Shown: one piece after another, positions 52,922 through 62,438 of the stretch
How the letters are laid out: each line of letters opens with the position of its first letter
How positions within the stretch are numbered: the stretch's first letter is position 1
NCBI GenBank assembly: GCA_945875845.1
Contig: CAMCMB010000016.1
Location: 39,146 to 103,145, forward strand
Length of the DNA: 64,000 nucleotides
Reading direction: 5' to 3'
From: Pirellula staleyi DSM 6068
GTDB lineage: Bacteria; Planctomycetota; Planctomycetia; Pirellulales; Pirellulaceae
Notes under the pieces: generated by a model
Database searches by the model: none
What the model was told of the DNA's origin: nothing
Seen by the model: only the letters and a program-made list of their open reading frames with translations
Made by a program: the position numbers and the translations under genes

Positions 52922-54317
52922 CTGCCATCGCGATGAGTATTCCCGAACACTGGTGACGTGTGCTCTTGCGTTCTGTCTCGTGGTCTCGCTCGGGCTACGA
53001 AATCGAGCGAATGCAGAAGGTTGGAAGGCAGGTGTCGCAAAGGGGATCATCACTCCAGAAACGCAAGTTTGGCTCGCCGGTTACGGATCAAAACGTCCTC
53101 CAGACGGCAAGCTACATGACCTTTGGATGAAGGCTTTGGCCCTTGAGGATCCCCAAGAAAATCGCGTCGTGCTGGTAACAAGCGACTTTCAAGGTGTCCC
53201 CAAGAGCATGAGTGATCGTGTCTTCGAGCAAGTCAAAGTTCGATTGGGTCTTGAACGTCATCAGTTGATGATCACATTCTCTCACAATCATTGCGGCCCA
53301 CGATTGGGAGATGATCTGATCGATTACTATCCTGTCGAAGCAGATCAAGAAGCACTGGTGCGAGAGTACACGGATCGAATGGTGATCAAAATGGTGGATG
53401 TAATCGGCAAGTCGATCGCTGATTTATCCGTTGCTCGGTTGGATCAAGGGGAGGGTAAGGCCACGTTTGCAGTCAATCGAAGGAACAATCGCGAAGCCGA
53501 AATACCGCAAAGGATTGCCGATGGAATCCCACTAATCGGCCCCGTCGATCATTCCGTGCCTGTCCTGAAAGTAACGCGAGCAAACGGCCAAGTCGCTGCC
53601 ATCCTCTTTGGTTACGCATGCCATCCCACGACGCTCAGTTTCAACACCTGGTGCGGCGACTATCCGGGATTTGCGCAATTGGAAATCGAAGCGAATCATC
53701 CTGGGGCGTTGGCGATGTTTGTCAATACTTGCGGTGGCGACCAAAATCCACTCCCACGACGAACGGTCGAACTCTGTGAACGTTACGGGCACATGCTTGC
53801 AACCGGTGTCGAGGAGGTTTTAAAGCAAACAATGCGCCCCGTGTCCGTCGGAATCGTTTCGGCATTCGAATATGTGGAATTGCCTTATTTGCAAGTCGTT
53901 GATCGTGGCCAACTGCAGTCCCTATTGCAAGACCCCAGTCCGATCAAGGCACGCTGGGCCGATCGACTGTCCAAGCAACTGGATCGTGGAGAAGTATTTT
54001 CGCCGACCTATCCTTATCCGATCCATGCTTGGCGGCTCGGCAAAGAAATGCTGGTCATCGGAACGGGTGCGGAAACAGTCGTCGACTACGCCTTGAGATT
54101 CAAGAAGGATTTCGGTACGGGGACGTGGGTATGTGGTTATTCGGATGACATGATTTCCTATATCCCGTCGCGCCGTGTTTGGGAAGAAGGCGGATACGAA
54201 GGTGGTTCGAACCTTTTCGAATATGGACGACCCGCCCTGCGTTGGTCAGGCGAAATCGAGGATCGAATCGCCGCTTCGGTGCAGCGCTTGGTTCGCAAAG
54301 TTAGCCTGAATGATTGA
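52908..54317 (+). CDS. Neutral/alkaline ceramidase-like protein
   Basis: A 469-residue protein. The GTG start at 52908 lies inside the end of the DUF1501 gene; no in-frame ATG lies near. A signal anchor follows (TLVTCALAFCLVVSLGLRNR). The neutral ceramidase N-terminal fold is marked by GVAKGIITPETQVWLAGYG, LVTSDFQGVP, MITFSHNHCGPRLGDDLID near residue 125 (zinc HxH), YACHPTTLSFNTWCGDYPG near 245 and NTCGGDQNPLPRR. True ceramidases hydrolyse N-acyl sphingoids; most planctomycete homologues have unknown substrates and lack the C-terminal Ig-like domain, as here. Overlap suggests coupled translation. Confidence 0.9.
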   Translation: MGFLDCHRDEYSRTLVTCALAFCLVVSLGLRNRANAEGWKAGVAKGIITPETQVWLAGYGSKRPPDGKLHDLWMKALALEDPQENRVVLVTSDFQGVPKSMSDRVFEQVKVRLGLERHQLMITFSHNHCGPRLGDDLIDYYPVEADQEALVREYTDRMVIKMVDVIGKSIADLSVARLDQGEGKATFAVNRRNNREAEIPQRIADGIPLIGPVDHSVPVLKVTRANGQVAAILFGYACHPTTLSFNTWCGDYPGFAQLEIEANHPGALAMFVNTCGGDQNPLPRRTVELCERYGHMLATGVEEVLKQTMRPVSVGIVSAFEYVELPYLQVVDRGQLQSLLQDPSPIKARWADRLSKQLDRGEVFSPTYPYPIHAWRLGKEMLVIGTGAETVVDYALRFKKDFGTGTWVCGYSDDMISYIPSRRVWEEGGYEGGSNLFEYGRPALRWSGEIEDRIAASVQRLVRKVSLND

Positions 54318-54344
54318 ATGAACTGCGACACGGGGCATTCGAAA

Positions 54345-54390
54345 GTGGCATGGGTGTCTCGCCCATCTTTACCCACATTTCGGGGCACGC
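54345..54390. repeat. Degenerate GTGGCATGGG hairpin repeat
   Basis: GTGGCATGGGTGTCTCGCCC followed by a changed middle and GGGGCACGCC. The most diverged copy of the family. Confidence 0.65.
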
Positions 54391-54497
54391 CAGACTCGAA
54401 ATCCCAATGGATTGTGTGATCTCCGTGCGTTTTCTCCCCCTAGCCCGCTTCGGGGAGAGGGGAGAGGGGGGCGAGCGTATTGTATTCCCTCGCTTAC

Positions 54498-54615
54498 CGG
54501 CTTGTTGATTTAGTGAAGTCGTTATTGGTTAAGGGCGGTATGACGGACTTCCAAGTCCGTCAATGGGGAATTCGACGGACTTGGAAGTCCGTCGCACCAA
54601 TAAATCAACAAGCCG
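54498..54615 (+). mobile_element. MITE-like element, 118 bp, with TTAC target duplication
   Basis: Termini CGGCTTGTTGATTTA and TAAATCAACAAGCCG, a perfect 15-bp inverted pair. Flanked by TTAC at 54494-54497 and 54616-54619. Target CCTCGCTTACGCTTCGGG, the same site as at 9692 and 23005. Confidence 0.88.
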
Positions 54616-54657
54616 TTACGCTTCGGGTGGGGATCACTTAGCACTAGGATGCGTTTT

Positions 54658-55167
54658 TCATTGCTCTACCCAGGGCAATCTGCACGATCCCCACTGTCCG
54701 TGATTTTCATCAACACTAACTTCCAGCATCGACAAGCGAGGGCCAATTTGTGGATAGAGCTTTTTCTTGAGCTGCGTTGCAATCCACCAAGCAATTTCTT
54801 CGGCGGTTGTATTGGCGATAGGCAACAGCATGCAATCTTCGCGAGGAAAGACCCATCGTTTTTTGCGGAATCGGACGGTCACTTCGTCGATTTGCTCGTC
54901 CACGTGGATCATCGGATGCGTTGTTGGTAACAGGACATGGTGATCCAGTTGCTTTACCAGTTCGGACAAGGCGTCACGGAATGCAATGAAATCGATGACG
55001 TAGCGGTTTTCGTCAAGGTTGCCTTCGACTTCGGCTCGCAGTCCGTAATTGTGTCCATGCAAGCATTCACAAATGTCCCCCGCAAACGTGATGAAATGAG
55101 CCGATGAAAAAACCAATTGTTCTTTTTGAAGAAGCACGCGAAACTTTGGTATATCCGTAGTTGCCAT
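54658..55167 (-). CDS. queD: 6-carboxy-5,6,7,8-tetrahydropterin synthase (QueD/PTPS family)
   Basis: Zinc enzyme of queuosine precursor synthesis, acting on dihydroneopterin triphosphate. The ATG at 55167 (MATTDIPKFRVLLQKEQLVF) gives 169 residues; a longer frame to 55236 adds 23 basic residues. SSAHFITF supplies the first zinc His, and CECLHGHNYG the other two (HGH) with the catalytic Cys before them. LDHHVLLP gives the catalytic His, and the Glu pairs follow the usual pattern (VSVDENHGQWGS). It is longer than E. coli QueD (121 aa), with an insert near 95-125, which is common in planctomycetes. No queC/queE in this window. Confidence 0.92.
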   Translation of the reverse strand: MATTDIPKFRVLLQKEQLVFSSAHFITFAGDICECLHGHNYGLRAEVEGNLDENRYVIDFIAFRDALSELVKQLDHHVLLPTTHPMIHVDEQIDEVTVRFRKKRWVFPREDCMLLPIANTTAEEIAWWIATQLKKKLYPQIGPRLSMLEVSVDENHGQWGSCRLPWVEQ

Positions 55168-55423
55168 TTTGTTTTCATTTTTGAGACGTTTTGGAACGCG
55201 AAACCCGATTTGCCTTCGAAGCGCTTGGGCTAGCATTTTAAGCTGCAGGCAAGTGGCATTTGAAAATTCCGCAAAAATCGATACTCCTCGCCGAATGCTG
55301 GCAGATTAGCGAGCTTATTGTACTTGTAGCCAATAAAATGGTTCTGGCGATCAGCGAGCAGAGTCGAAATCGTGTATTCTTTAGAAGTGGATTGATTGAC
55401 GGACACCCTAAGCGAAAACCAGT

Positions 55424-57682
55424 ATGTCTGATCCTGCGGACGATGGCGTTGAGATGAAACTGGACCAGGCATTGCTTGATTTCATGCGTCGTTCGGATGC
55501 TGGAAAAGTGGAAGATCGCGACTCCTTTCTGGCGGAATTTCCGGAGCTAGCGCCTCAATTGAGGACTTTGCTTGAGGCGGCAGACTGGATCGAAAACATG
55601 GCCGGCCCTACCTTGGGCGAATTAGGGGGGGTAACCTCAAAAAACTCCTATCCGGATTCAGAAGCCGAAAATGCTCAGCCGCATTCGAACGCAGTCACGA
55701 TTCCAGTACCTTCTGAATGGAACACAGATGGCCGACCGATTCGTCGAACGCAAATCTCCATCAATGACTCGACATTACCCCTCCCGCCGAACCAAGCGGA
55801 TTTCAGCTTAACGAGTTTACCCAACCCCGACAACTCGCATTCCATTCTGCCGTATCGATTTGGTGACTATATCCTAGAACGCGTTCTGGGCCGCGGTGGA
55901 ATGGGAGTGGTCTACCTGGCCTATCAAGTGCAACTGGAACGCCGCGTTGCCATCAAGATGATTCGATCGGGTTGCTTGGCTAGCGAGGAGGAAGTCGATC
56001 GGTTCTACACCGAAGCGAGAAGTGCAGCCAGCCTGACTCATCCGAATATTGTGACTGTCTACCATTGCGGCGAAATCGATGGACATCACTATTTCTCGAT
56101 GGACTTTGTTCCGGGGACCGACCTTGCAAAGCGAATGGTGTCTGGACCGATGTCGCCGAAAGAAGCCGTTCGATATGTTCGCGATGTTGCCCGCGCGATC
56201 GATTATGCTCACGAACAAGGCGTTGTTCATCGAGATCTCAAACCAGCCAACGTGTTGATCGACGAATCGGACGATGTGGTTGTAACCGATTTTGGCTTGG
56301 CCAAACAAATGGACTCGGACAAAGGACTCACGGCAACCGGCGCGATGCTGGGGACTCCAAGCTATATGTCGCCCGAACAAGCGGCCGGAAACAACTCCGA
56401 TCAAGGTGCTTCAACCGATGTGTATGCGATCGGGGCTATCTTGTTCGCTTTGTTGACCGGCAAGCCGCCGTTCCAAGCCGATTCGGTATTGCAGACGATC
56501 ATGCAAGTTGTCAATCGGCCAGCCCCTACGGTTCGGCAATTCAATCCCGATATCCACACGGACCTCGAGACCATTGTTTCAAAGTGTTTGGAGAAATCTC
56601 CCGCAAGACGATATGCGTCCGCTGGTGATTTGGCGGACGATCTGGACCGATTTTACCAAGGATTCCCGATCAAAGCGCGTCCTCCCTCTTTCTTGCGACA
56701 AGCCAAGCACTGGTTGGCACACATCCCGCTAGTGGCTGCCATTACTGGGGTTCGAAACGTGGAGCCAACTCGCTCGCAACGCATTGCCCAAAACGTAACG
56801 ATGGTTGCGGTGCTCGGAGCGCTTTTGCTCTTTGTCGCTAGCGGAACATTGAGTCAGTACTGGCGGGACAGGTCTTTGCCGAGCAGCGTAACGATTGCCG
56901 CTGGAACGCGCGCTGGCAGTTACTATGAATTCGGAGGCAAGTTTGCTGAGCAGATGCCAGTCATCAGCGGACGAATAGCGGAAGTGATCGAAACCAGTGG
57001 ATCCTTGGGAAACCTGCGGCTGCTCGAGGAAAAACGCGCGAACGTGGCGTTGATGCAAGAGTCTTCCGTGCGTCCGGATCAAGTTGCCGTTCTAGCACCG
57101 CTTTTCTACGAACCCATTCACGTCTTAGTACCTGGCGACTCATGCATCGAAAGCATCGATCAACTGGTCGGAAAACGAATTGTTATGGGGCAGAAAGACT
57201 CGGGAACGCGACAAACGGCAACGCGATTGCTTAAACGTTTTAACGTGACTCCCGAAAACAGTACTGTTTTGGAAAACGATTGGACACAGGTCGAAAGTCT
57301 CAACGATGCAGATGCAATTATCGCTGTCATCAAAGCTGGACACCCAGGCATTGCAAAGCTGCTCAAGGAGAACCGCTTTCGCTTGCTCTCCATCGAAAAT
57401 GCCGCTGCACTGGTGCTTGACGAACCCATGTTACGACCGTTCGAGATCTCCAGTAAAGCGTATGGCACCAAGAATGTGATCCAAACATTGGCCACAACTG
57501 CCTTGCTAGTCGTCCGAAAAGACGCTCCGTCGAAATTGGTCGAAGCATGCCTGGAAGCCATATACGAAAAGTCACTCCAGGCGGACGGATTTATTCCAAT
57601 CGAACAGGCTGCCAACTGGCAAGGGTTGCCGTACCACGAAGCGGCTCGCAAGTATTTCACTCGGTTCGAGGGATCCCGATAA
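55424..57682 (+). CDS. Transmembrane Ser/Thr protein kinase with C-terminal TAXI-type receptor domain
   Basis: A 752-residue protein. Residues 1-140 are an acidic leader with a helical FLAEFPELAPQLRTLLEAAD motif typical of planctomycete kinases. The kinase domain spans about 144-415: GRGGMGVVYLAY (P-loop), VAIKMI (Lys), HRDLKPANVLI (catalytic loop), DFGLAKQ and GTPSYMSPEQA, all intact. One TM helix lies near 457-476 (VTMVAVLGALLLFVASG). Residues 490-750 are a TAXI (TRAP solute receptor) domain: VTIAAGTRAGSYYEFGGKFA, then QKDSGTRQTATRLLKRF. A solute-binding ectodomain on a kinase suggests ligand sensing. It is followed 2 bp later by the large partner gene. Confidence 0.93.
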   Translation: MSDPADDGVEMKLDQALLDFMRRSDAGKVEDRDSFLAEFPELAPQLRTLLEAADWIENMAGPTLGELGGVTSKNSYPDSEAENAQPHSNAVTIPVPSEWNTDGRPIRRTQISINDSTLPLPPNQADFSLTSLPNPDNSHSILPYRFGDYILERVLGRGGMGVVYLAYQVQLERRVAIKMIRSGCLASEEEVDRFYTEARSAASLTHPNIVTVYHCGEIDGHHYFSMDFVPGTDLAKRMVSGPMSPKEAVRYVRDVARAIDYAHEQGVVHRDLKPANVLIDESDDVVVTDFGLAKQMDSDKGLTATGAMLGTPSYMSPEQAAGNNSDQGASTDVYAIGAILFALLTGKPPFQADSVLQTIMQVVNRPAPTVRQFNPDIHTDLETIVSKCLEKSPARRYASAGDLADDLDRFYQGFPIKARPPSFLRQAKHWLAHIPLVAAITGVRNVEPTRSQRIAQNVTMVAVLGALLLFVASGTLSQYWRDRSLPSSVTIAAGTRAGSYYEFGGKFAEQMPVISGRIAEVIETSGSLGNLRLLEEKRANVALMQESSVRPDQVAVLAPLFYEPIHVLVPGDSCIESIDQLVGKRIVMGQKDSGTRQTATRLLKRFNVTPENSTVLENDWTQVESLNDADAIIAVIKAGHPGIAKLLKENRFRLLSIENAAALVLDEPMLRPFEISSKAYGTKNVIQTLATTALLVVRKDAPSKLVEACLEAIYEKSLQADGFIPIEQAANWQGLPYHEAARKYFTRFEGSR

Positions 57683-57684
57683 TC

Positions 57685-60327
57685 ATGGCAAGACACAAGC
57701 GAGAACGTTGGTACAGCCTTGACGGCCAAAGTCAAAGCCGTTCAACCGCATACGAACGCTCGAGTGGAACACGCCGCATTGTGTCTTTGATCATCTTGCT
57801 CACGTTGGTATTGATACTTATTCGACAAACGTCCGATACCAAGAAAGTGGAGCAGATTGCGACCGCAATAGGACTCCTGCCGAATCCGAATCAAGGCTCC
57901 GCTCCACAATCGATCGATGGCACTTCCCCCGAACCAAACCCTGTACTTAGCCTAGATAACCGCGAATGGATTTACGAGTCCATCGCTCTCGAAACGGAGA
58001 GTCAAGACGTCCAGATAAACCGTTTGATTTGGCAGACGTTGCTAAAGCGAGCGACCCCTTCGACGGTCGCATCGCTCGCTCAAAGATTCTTGGCAAAAAC
58101 AGTGGTAAGGTCTGAGGAGGACAATTCGACAGCGAAATCGTCCGAACTGCAGTCTTGGTTCACAGACTCGCAAATCTTGCTATCGCAATGGTCGACGATC
58201 GAATCCCAAAATGCAGAAGCTCGCGTTCAGTACGAACAGGCCGAGGTTGACGAATCGCCAATCCCCCGGTTCATCGTCTGGTTCAACACGCATGAAGAGT
58301 TGTTCGGGGCCAGCGTTTCGGACGCTTTGCTCAACGACTCAGATGAGATGTTGCGTGGATTAAAACTTGCATTGGACTCGAAACTTCTTGAGGGGGTATT
58401 TGATTGCGAGCCGTGGTGGCCAAAGGAACACGTCGCCTTGGTGCGAACGTGGCAAAGGCTTGGTTCGCTTCGCGATTTATTGGCAAACAACAAAACTAGC
58501 CTCTCTCGCCTTCCGAAGGTGAATGTACCTCAAATCTCTTCCGAAAGCCATTCGATTCGTGGCCGACCCATTCGTCTTGAGGGGACGATTGTGAAGCTGG
58601 ATCGTCAGCAATCGATCGAGAAATCAGGGTTCGGCCAATGGTCTTATCAAGATGTCTGGCTCCGGCCCAATGATGCAAGCAATCAACCCGTTTGTGTCTC
58701 AGTACCCGTTTTGAACGTCGACAGCAACACAAAATTGCAAGAGGGAACCCAAGTTGTCGTTTGCGGTTTTTTCATCAAACGAATCGCTTACGCGTCCGAA
58801 CGAGGCGCTGAAGTTGGACCCGTGATTTTAGCTGCCTATGTTGGGCCGACCAACGCAACAAGTACTCCGCCTGAAAGTCCATGGATCGACTTCTCGGCTA
58901 CTTTGACAAAGAAAAGTTCGTCCTGGTCACCACCCATTGATTATATGACTCCGTTCGCGATTCTGAGAAACACTTTTGCACGGACGCTTCAAGAGTTGAG
59001 TGAGCCACTCTTGCAATCGGGCTTCCATGGGACAAACATATCGGCGGTGCTCAAACCACTATTGGAACTGGAGAGACTAGTCCCCGAAGTTGACCTTTTG
59101 ACGAAGAGCCAACCGAACTGGCCCATCGCGGATAACGCAGCCCTGGTGCGATTGTCCGGTCTCGTCACGAAAGTCGAACGTCTGAAGGTTGATCGTCAGG
59201 TTGTACCTACCCTTGAGCAATCATTCGTGTACCGTTGCCATATTCAGTCCAACGAGGCGGCAGCTTCGTCGGCCACCCAAGAGTACCGAACGCATACGGT
59301 TGTTTGTACCATCGTTCCGTCGGCGTGGTTGTTGCCCGACGGATCGCCGTTGGTTGAGATTCGTCAACCTTGCAGTTTGAGTGGAGTCAACCTGAAAGGA
59401 TCGGAAACGAATTTTGTTTGGGCTCGTTCCATTGAGTGGAAAAAAGGTGTTGTCGAAGATGCGGGTGTGGCTCAGGACAACGAGGGGTTCAAACCTCAGC
59501 TCTCTTCACCGGAACGGTTTCTCTTAGATCATGGCTGGGATTTAGGGTGGAGCGATTTGATTCGTGAAATGGAAACCGAGCCCATCAAGCCACTTTCACA
59601 ACGGGAGTACGAACCCTTTTTTGCGTTGTTGAAACTTGCGAACGAGACTCCCTATCTATCGGATAAAAACGCGACCGAGAATGCGAATAAACCTCGCATG
59701 ATTACGGACTTGCTGGAGTCTTTGCGACAAAAAAAGAGAGGAACTTCGAAGCCAGCAACCGAGAGAGTGTCCATGAATATGCGAGTTGTACGCATATCGT
59801 CGATACAAGTCGTCGATCCCGTTCAAGTCACTCTTCTTGGAACCAACCGGTACTACCAATTGGATGCGATGGCGGACATAGGCGATCGCTCGTACGCAAT
59901 CATGACCGACAAAGACCCCGTGATCTATTCCAAAGAATACCCGGTAACGTGTGTCTCCATCGCAATTCCCAGTTGGCTTCAGGAAACCGATCGAGACCAA
60001 GGGGTAGAAACTCCGTTAGGGAACGAAGCTGAGGCGGGGACGCGAATCGAGCAGGTCTGGTATCCTCGCAGGAAGGCAAGCGCCTCGGGCTGGTTCTATC
60101 GTTTTTGGAGTTACAAGACGCAGGAGATCACGCAATCCATGGGCGCTGGCAAGCGCCAAGTCGGCCCACTTATGGTGCTGGATTCGGTGCAGCGCATGGC
60201 GGTGGGAGAGAACGATCGCGGTTCGATCGTAAATCAGATGGCCAACGGAGCGTCTGCCGTTATCGGCGTACTCGGAGTCATTGGGATTTGGTGGTACGTG
60301 CGAAAAAGAACGAAAAAACGCAAATGA
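57685..60327 (+). CDS. Large bitopic membrane protein with repeated OB-like domains, kinase partner
   Basis: An 880-residue protein. The ATG at 57685 lies 2 bp after the kinase stop; a longer frame back to 57547 overlaps the kinase. TM segments sit near residues 32-50 (IVSLIILLTLVLILI) and near the C terminus (VIGVLGVIGIWWYVRKRTK), so the bulk is outside the inner membrane. Three regions share a beta-barrel-like pattern of strand-Gly-strand segments: GRPIRLEGTIVKLDRQQ with QVVVCGFFIKRIAY; LVRLSGLVTKVERLKV with EIRQPCSLSGVNLKG; and MNMRVVRISSIQVVDPVQVT. No named family is recognised. The tight coupling suggests the two proteins form one sensory complex. Confidence 0.75.
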   Translation: MARHKRERWYSLDGQSQSRSTAYERSSGTRRIVSLIILLTLVLILIRQTSDTKKVEQIATAIGLLPNPNQGSAPQSIDGTSPEPNPVLSLDNREWIYESIALETESQDVQINRLIWQTLLKRATPSTVASLAQRFLAKTVVRSEEDNSTAKSSELQSWFTDSQILLSQWSTIESQNAEARVQYEQAEVDESPIPRFIVWFNTHEELFGASVSDALLNDSDEMLRGLKLALDSKLLEGVFDCEPWWPKEHVALVRTWQRLGSLRDLLANNKTSLSRLPKVNVPQISSESHSIRGRPIRLEGTIVKLDRQQSIEKSGFGQWSYQDVWLRPNDASNQPVCVSVPVLNVDSNTKLQEGTQVVVCGFFIKRIAYASERGAEVGPVILAAYVGPTNATSTPPESPWIDFSATLTKKSSSWSPPIDYMTPFAILRNTFARTLQELSEPLLQSGFHGTNISAVLKPLLELERLVPEVDLLTKSQPNWPIADNAALVRLSGLVTKVERLKVDRQVVPTLEQSFVYRCHIQSNEAAASSATQEYRTHTVVCTIVPSAWLLPDGSPLVEIRQPCSLSGVNLKGSETNFVWARSIEWKKGVVEDAGVAQDNEGFKPQLSSPERFLLDHGWDLGWSDLIREMETEPIKPLSQREYEPFFALLKLANETPYLSDKNATENANKPRMITDLLESLRQKKRGTSKPATERVSMNMRVVRISSIQVVDPVQVTLLGTNRYYQLDAMADIGDRSYAIMTDKDPVIYSKEYPVTCVSIAIPSWLQETDRDQGVETPLGNEAEAGTRIEQVWYPRRKASASGWFYRFWSYKTQEITQSMGAGKRQVGPLMVLDSVQRMAVGENDRGSIVNQMANGASAVIGVLGVIGIWWYVRKRTKKRK

Positions 60328-60335
60328 TACCCTCG

Positions 60336-62267
60336 TCATGGCGGGGCAAGCCGTTCGGCTAATAGCTGAGCGTGGATTCGATGGCAATCGGCATTGGGAT
60401 GGTCGTCGAAGGGAACGTAAATCCTAAAGTCGCGTCTGGCATTGTCGAGGAGATAGCTTTCGACCGAAATAACGTTGGCGTCTACCTTTCTTCCCAACGT
60501 CTCAATGAGCTTGGCAATCTTAGCGGTCTCGGCATCGGACGGATTCTGAATGAAGGCGAACAAATAGAACTCGATCTTTTGCCGATCACAGAGCTGCTTC
60601 ATGCCCTGCACGGCAACTTCGAAACGCTTTTGATTTTCGCGGAGGTACCATTCGTTGATTGTGTGTCCCTCCCAAGGCACATTGGCGGGCAGAAAATCGG
60701 TTGTTGTCGCGGCGTAGATGATTGCGTCGGGACGATGCTTTAGAAGTTCCTCCTCAAGCGTTTGCAGGACATCTTCGGCTTGACCGCCTGCTCTGCCTCC
60801 GTTGAGAACTTCGATCGACATCCCACGAAGTCGAAGCAACTGTTCCAAAACGGCAGAGTAGGTGCTTCGTTCGTTTACGCATGCGCCCCATGTAAAGGAA
60901 TCGCCAACCGTAATGATCCTCTTCCTGTCTGGCGTCTTGGTGGGAAATGGCGTTGTACGTCGAAAACCAAGAATGTCGGCGTAATGATCCACGCCAAGCC
61001 AACGATAGCCCCCTACAGATGCGCCGAGTGGAGCCAGTATTTGCCGTCGTTGTTCCACTGGCATGCTCGGCACGAGATTCAGGATTGAGGCTAGGGGTTG
61101 CCGGAAACGCTGACTCGCCAACGTCATAAAACAAGCCAGACATAAAACAACTGCCAATAAAGCACCATATCTCGGCGCGATCCCCATTGCTTGGCTACCG
61201 CCACGTCGGCCCCAACGGATGATTGGTTGTTCTATGTAATGAAACGAAAGGGCGGCCATCCCCAAAGTTGTGAGCAATGCCATGGCACCCGTCAGCCAGA
61301 GCTCAGTTCGACCGCTGTGCGCCAACCCGTACGCGACATAGATAGGTAGATGGTAGAGATACATGCCATAACTGATTCGTCCAAGGTACGGCAAAAATGG
61401 CAATCGCCCTAACGATGGAATGCACAGGCCCACAGCCATCAGCCCCGCACCCAATAGATGAATCAAAGTGGGTTGATAGCAAAGTTGCTGGTCCGAACTA
61501 CTCCACCACTGGCTGATCGTGCCCTGACGAATGGCTAAGCACGCAAACACTGCTGCGCCACCTGCCACGAGCAAAGGTTGAAACCGCAGTCTGCCAAAGT
61601 TGATTGACCGCAACATGGCCCCTTCGTGCAAAGCCAACAGGGAACCGAGCGAAAGGGCAGTCAGCTGCGTCAAGGTGATTCGCGACACCACTCCAGCGAA
61701 AACATCTGGGTGGACACCTCGTGTATCGAGCGCAACCACGATGGCCCAAGCAATGGTAGGTGTTGCCAATACGATACCGATTAGCAACAGGGTAGCCACG
61801 CGGCGCGAACAGACGAGCAAAATCAACGGCCATACCCAGTAATAGTGTTCCTCAACGCAAAGGCTCCATAGGTGGGCCACCGGTGACGAAGTCCCATCGG
61901 AAAATTGGACATGGAAATAATCGCGAGCCCCGGTCACGAACAGGAAATTGAATGCGAAAGTTGCACACCACCAAAGCTCATGGCTGTACCAACGCAGACC
62001 AACAACAAACAACAAGAGGAAATAGGCAGGCAGGATGCGCGTTGCGCGCTTGTTATAAAACTCAAACAATCGAATGGGAGCGCTGATCAACCCTCGCGTG
62101 ATCAGAAACCCCGATAAGGCAAAGAAAATCGCCACGCCGACAGATCCCATTTCGGGGGGCCACTTAGGCATCCCATAAAGCGAGTCTAAGTGGGCCACCA
62201 GAACCAGCAAACATGCGATCGCTCGCAGTGAGTCGAGTTGAGGAATGCGATCACGGGGATTCGTCAT
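60336..62267 (-). CDS. Acyltransferase-3 fused to SGNH hydrolase-like domain
   Basis: A 643-residue membrane enzyme of the OafA type. Residues 1-400 hold about ten hydrophobic segments with the acyltransferase-3 start RIPQLDSLRAIACLLVLVAH and FFALSGFLITRGL. The C-terminal part (about 430-643) is SGNH-like: ITVGDSFTWGACVN near residue 454 gives the Ser block, GRAGGQAEDVL the Gly block, and PFDDHPNADCHRIHAQLLAE the Asp-His pair. Such fusions add acetyl or other acyl groups to surface sugars, with the SGNH domain accepting the acyl group outside. It converges on the kinase partner gene, with 8 bp between the stops. Confidence 0.93.
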   Translation of the reverse strand: MTNPRDRIPQLDSLRAIACLLVLVAHLDSLYGMPKWPPEMGSVGVAIFFALSGFLITRGLISAPIRLFEFYNKRATRILPAYFLLLFVVGLRWYSHELWWCATFAFNFLFVTGARDYFHVQFSDGTSSPVAHLWSLCVEEHYYWVWPLILLVCSRRVATLLLIGIVLATPTIAWAIVVALDTRGVHPDVFAGVVSRITLTQLTALSLGSLLALHEGAMLRSINFGRLRFQPLLVAGGAAVFACLAIRQGTISQWWSSSDQQLCYQPTLIHLLGAGLMAVGLCIPSLGRLPFLPYLGRISYGMYLYHLPIYVAYGLAHSGRTELWLTGAMALLTTLGMAALSFHYIEQPIIRWGRRGGSQAMGIAPRYGALLAVVLCLACFMTLASQRFRQPLASILNLVPSMPVEQRRQILAPLGASVGGYRWLGVDHYADILGFRRTTPFPTKTPDRKRIITVGDSFTWGACVNERSTYSAVLEQLLRLRGMSIEVLNGGRAGGQAEDVLQTLEEELLKHRPDAIIYAATTTDFLPANVPWEGHTINEWYLRENQKRFEVAVQGMKQLCDRQKIEFYLFAFIQNPSDAETAKIAKLIETLGRKVDANVISVESYLLDNARRDFRIYVPFDDHPNADCHRIHAQLLAERLAPP

Positions 62268-62438
62268 CTTGCGTCCTTGGCTGAAAAAGGAACGAATAGA
62301 ACAACACCATCCAAGAATCCCATTTTACTTCAGCTAACGCGTGCAGGTTCTGCAATATCGATCAGCTGTGTTTCGGCATGCTCTGGGCCGACGGTTGAGG
62401 AGCGACATTTGGTCGCTGTAAGAAATACAAACGAGTGC

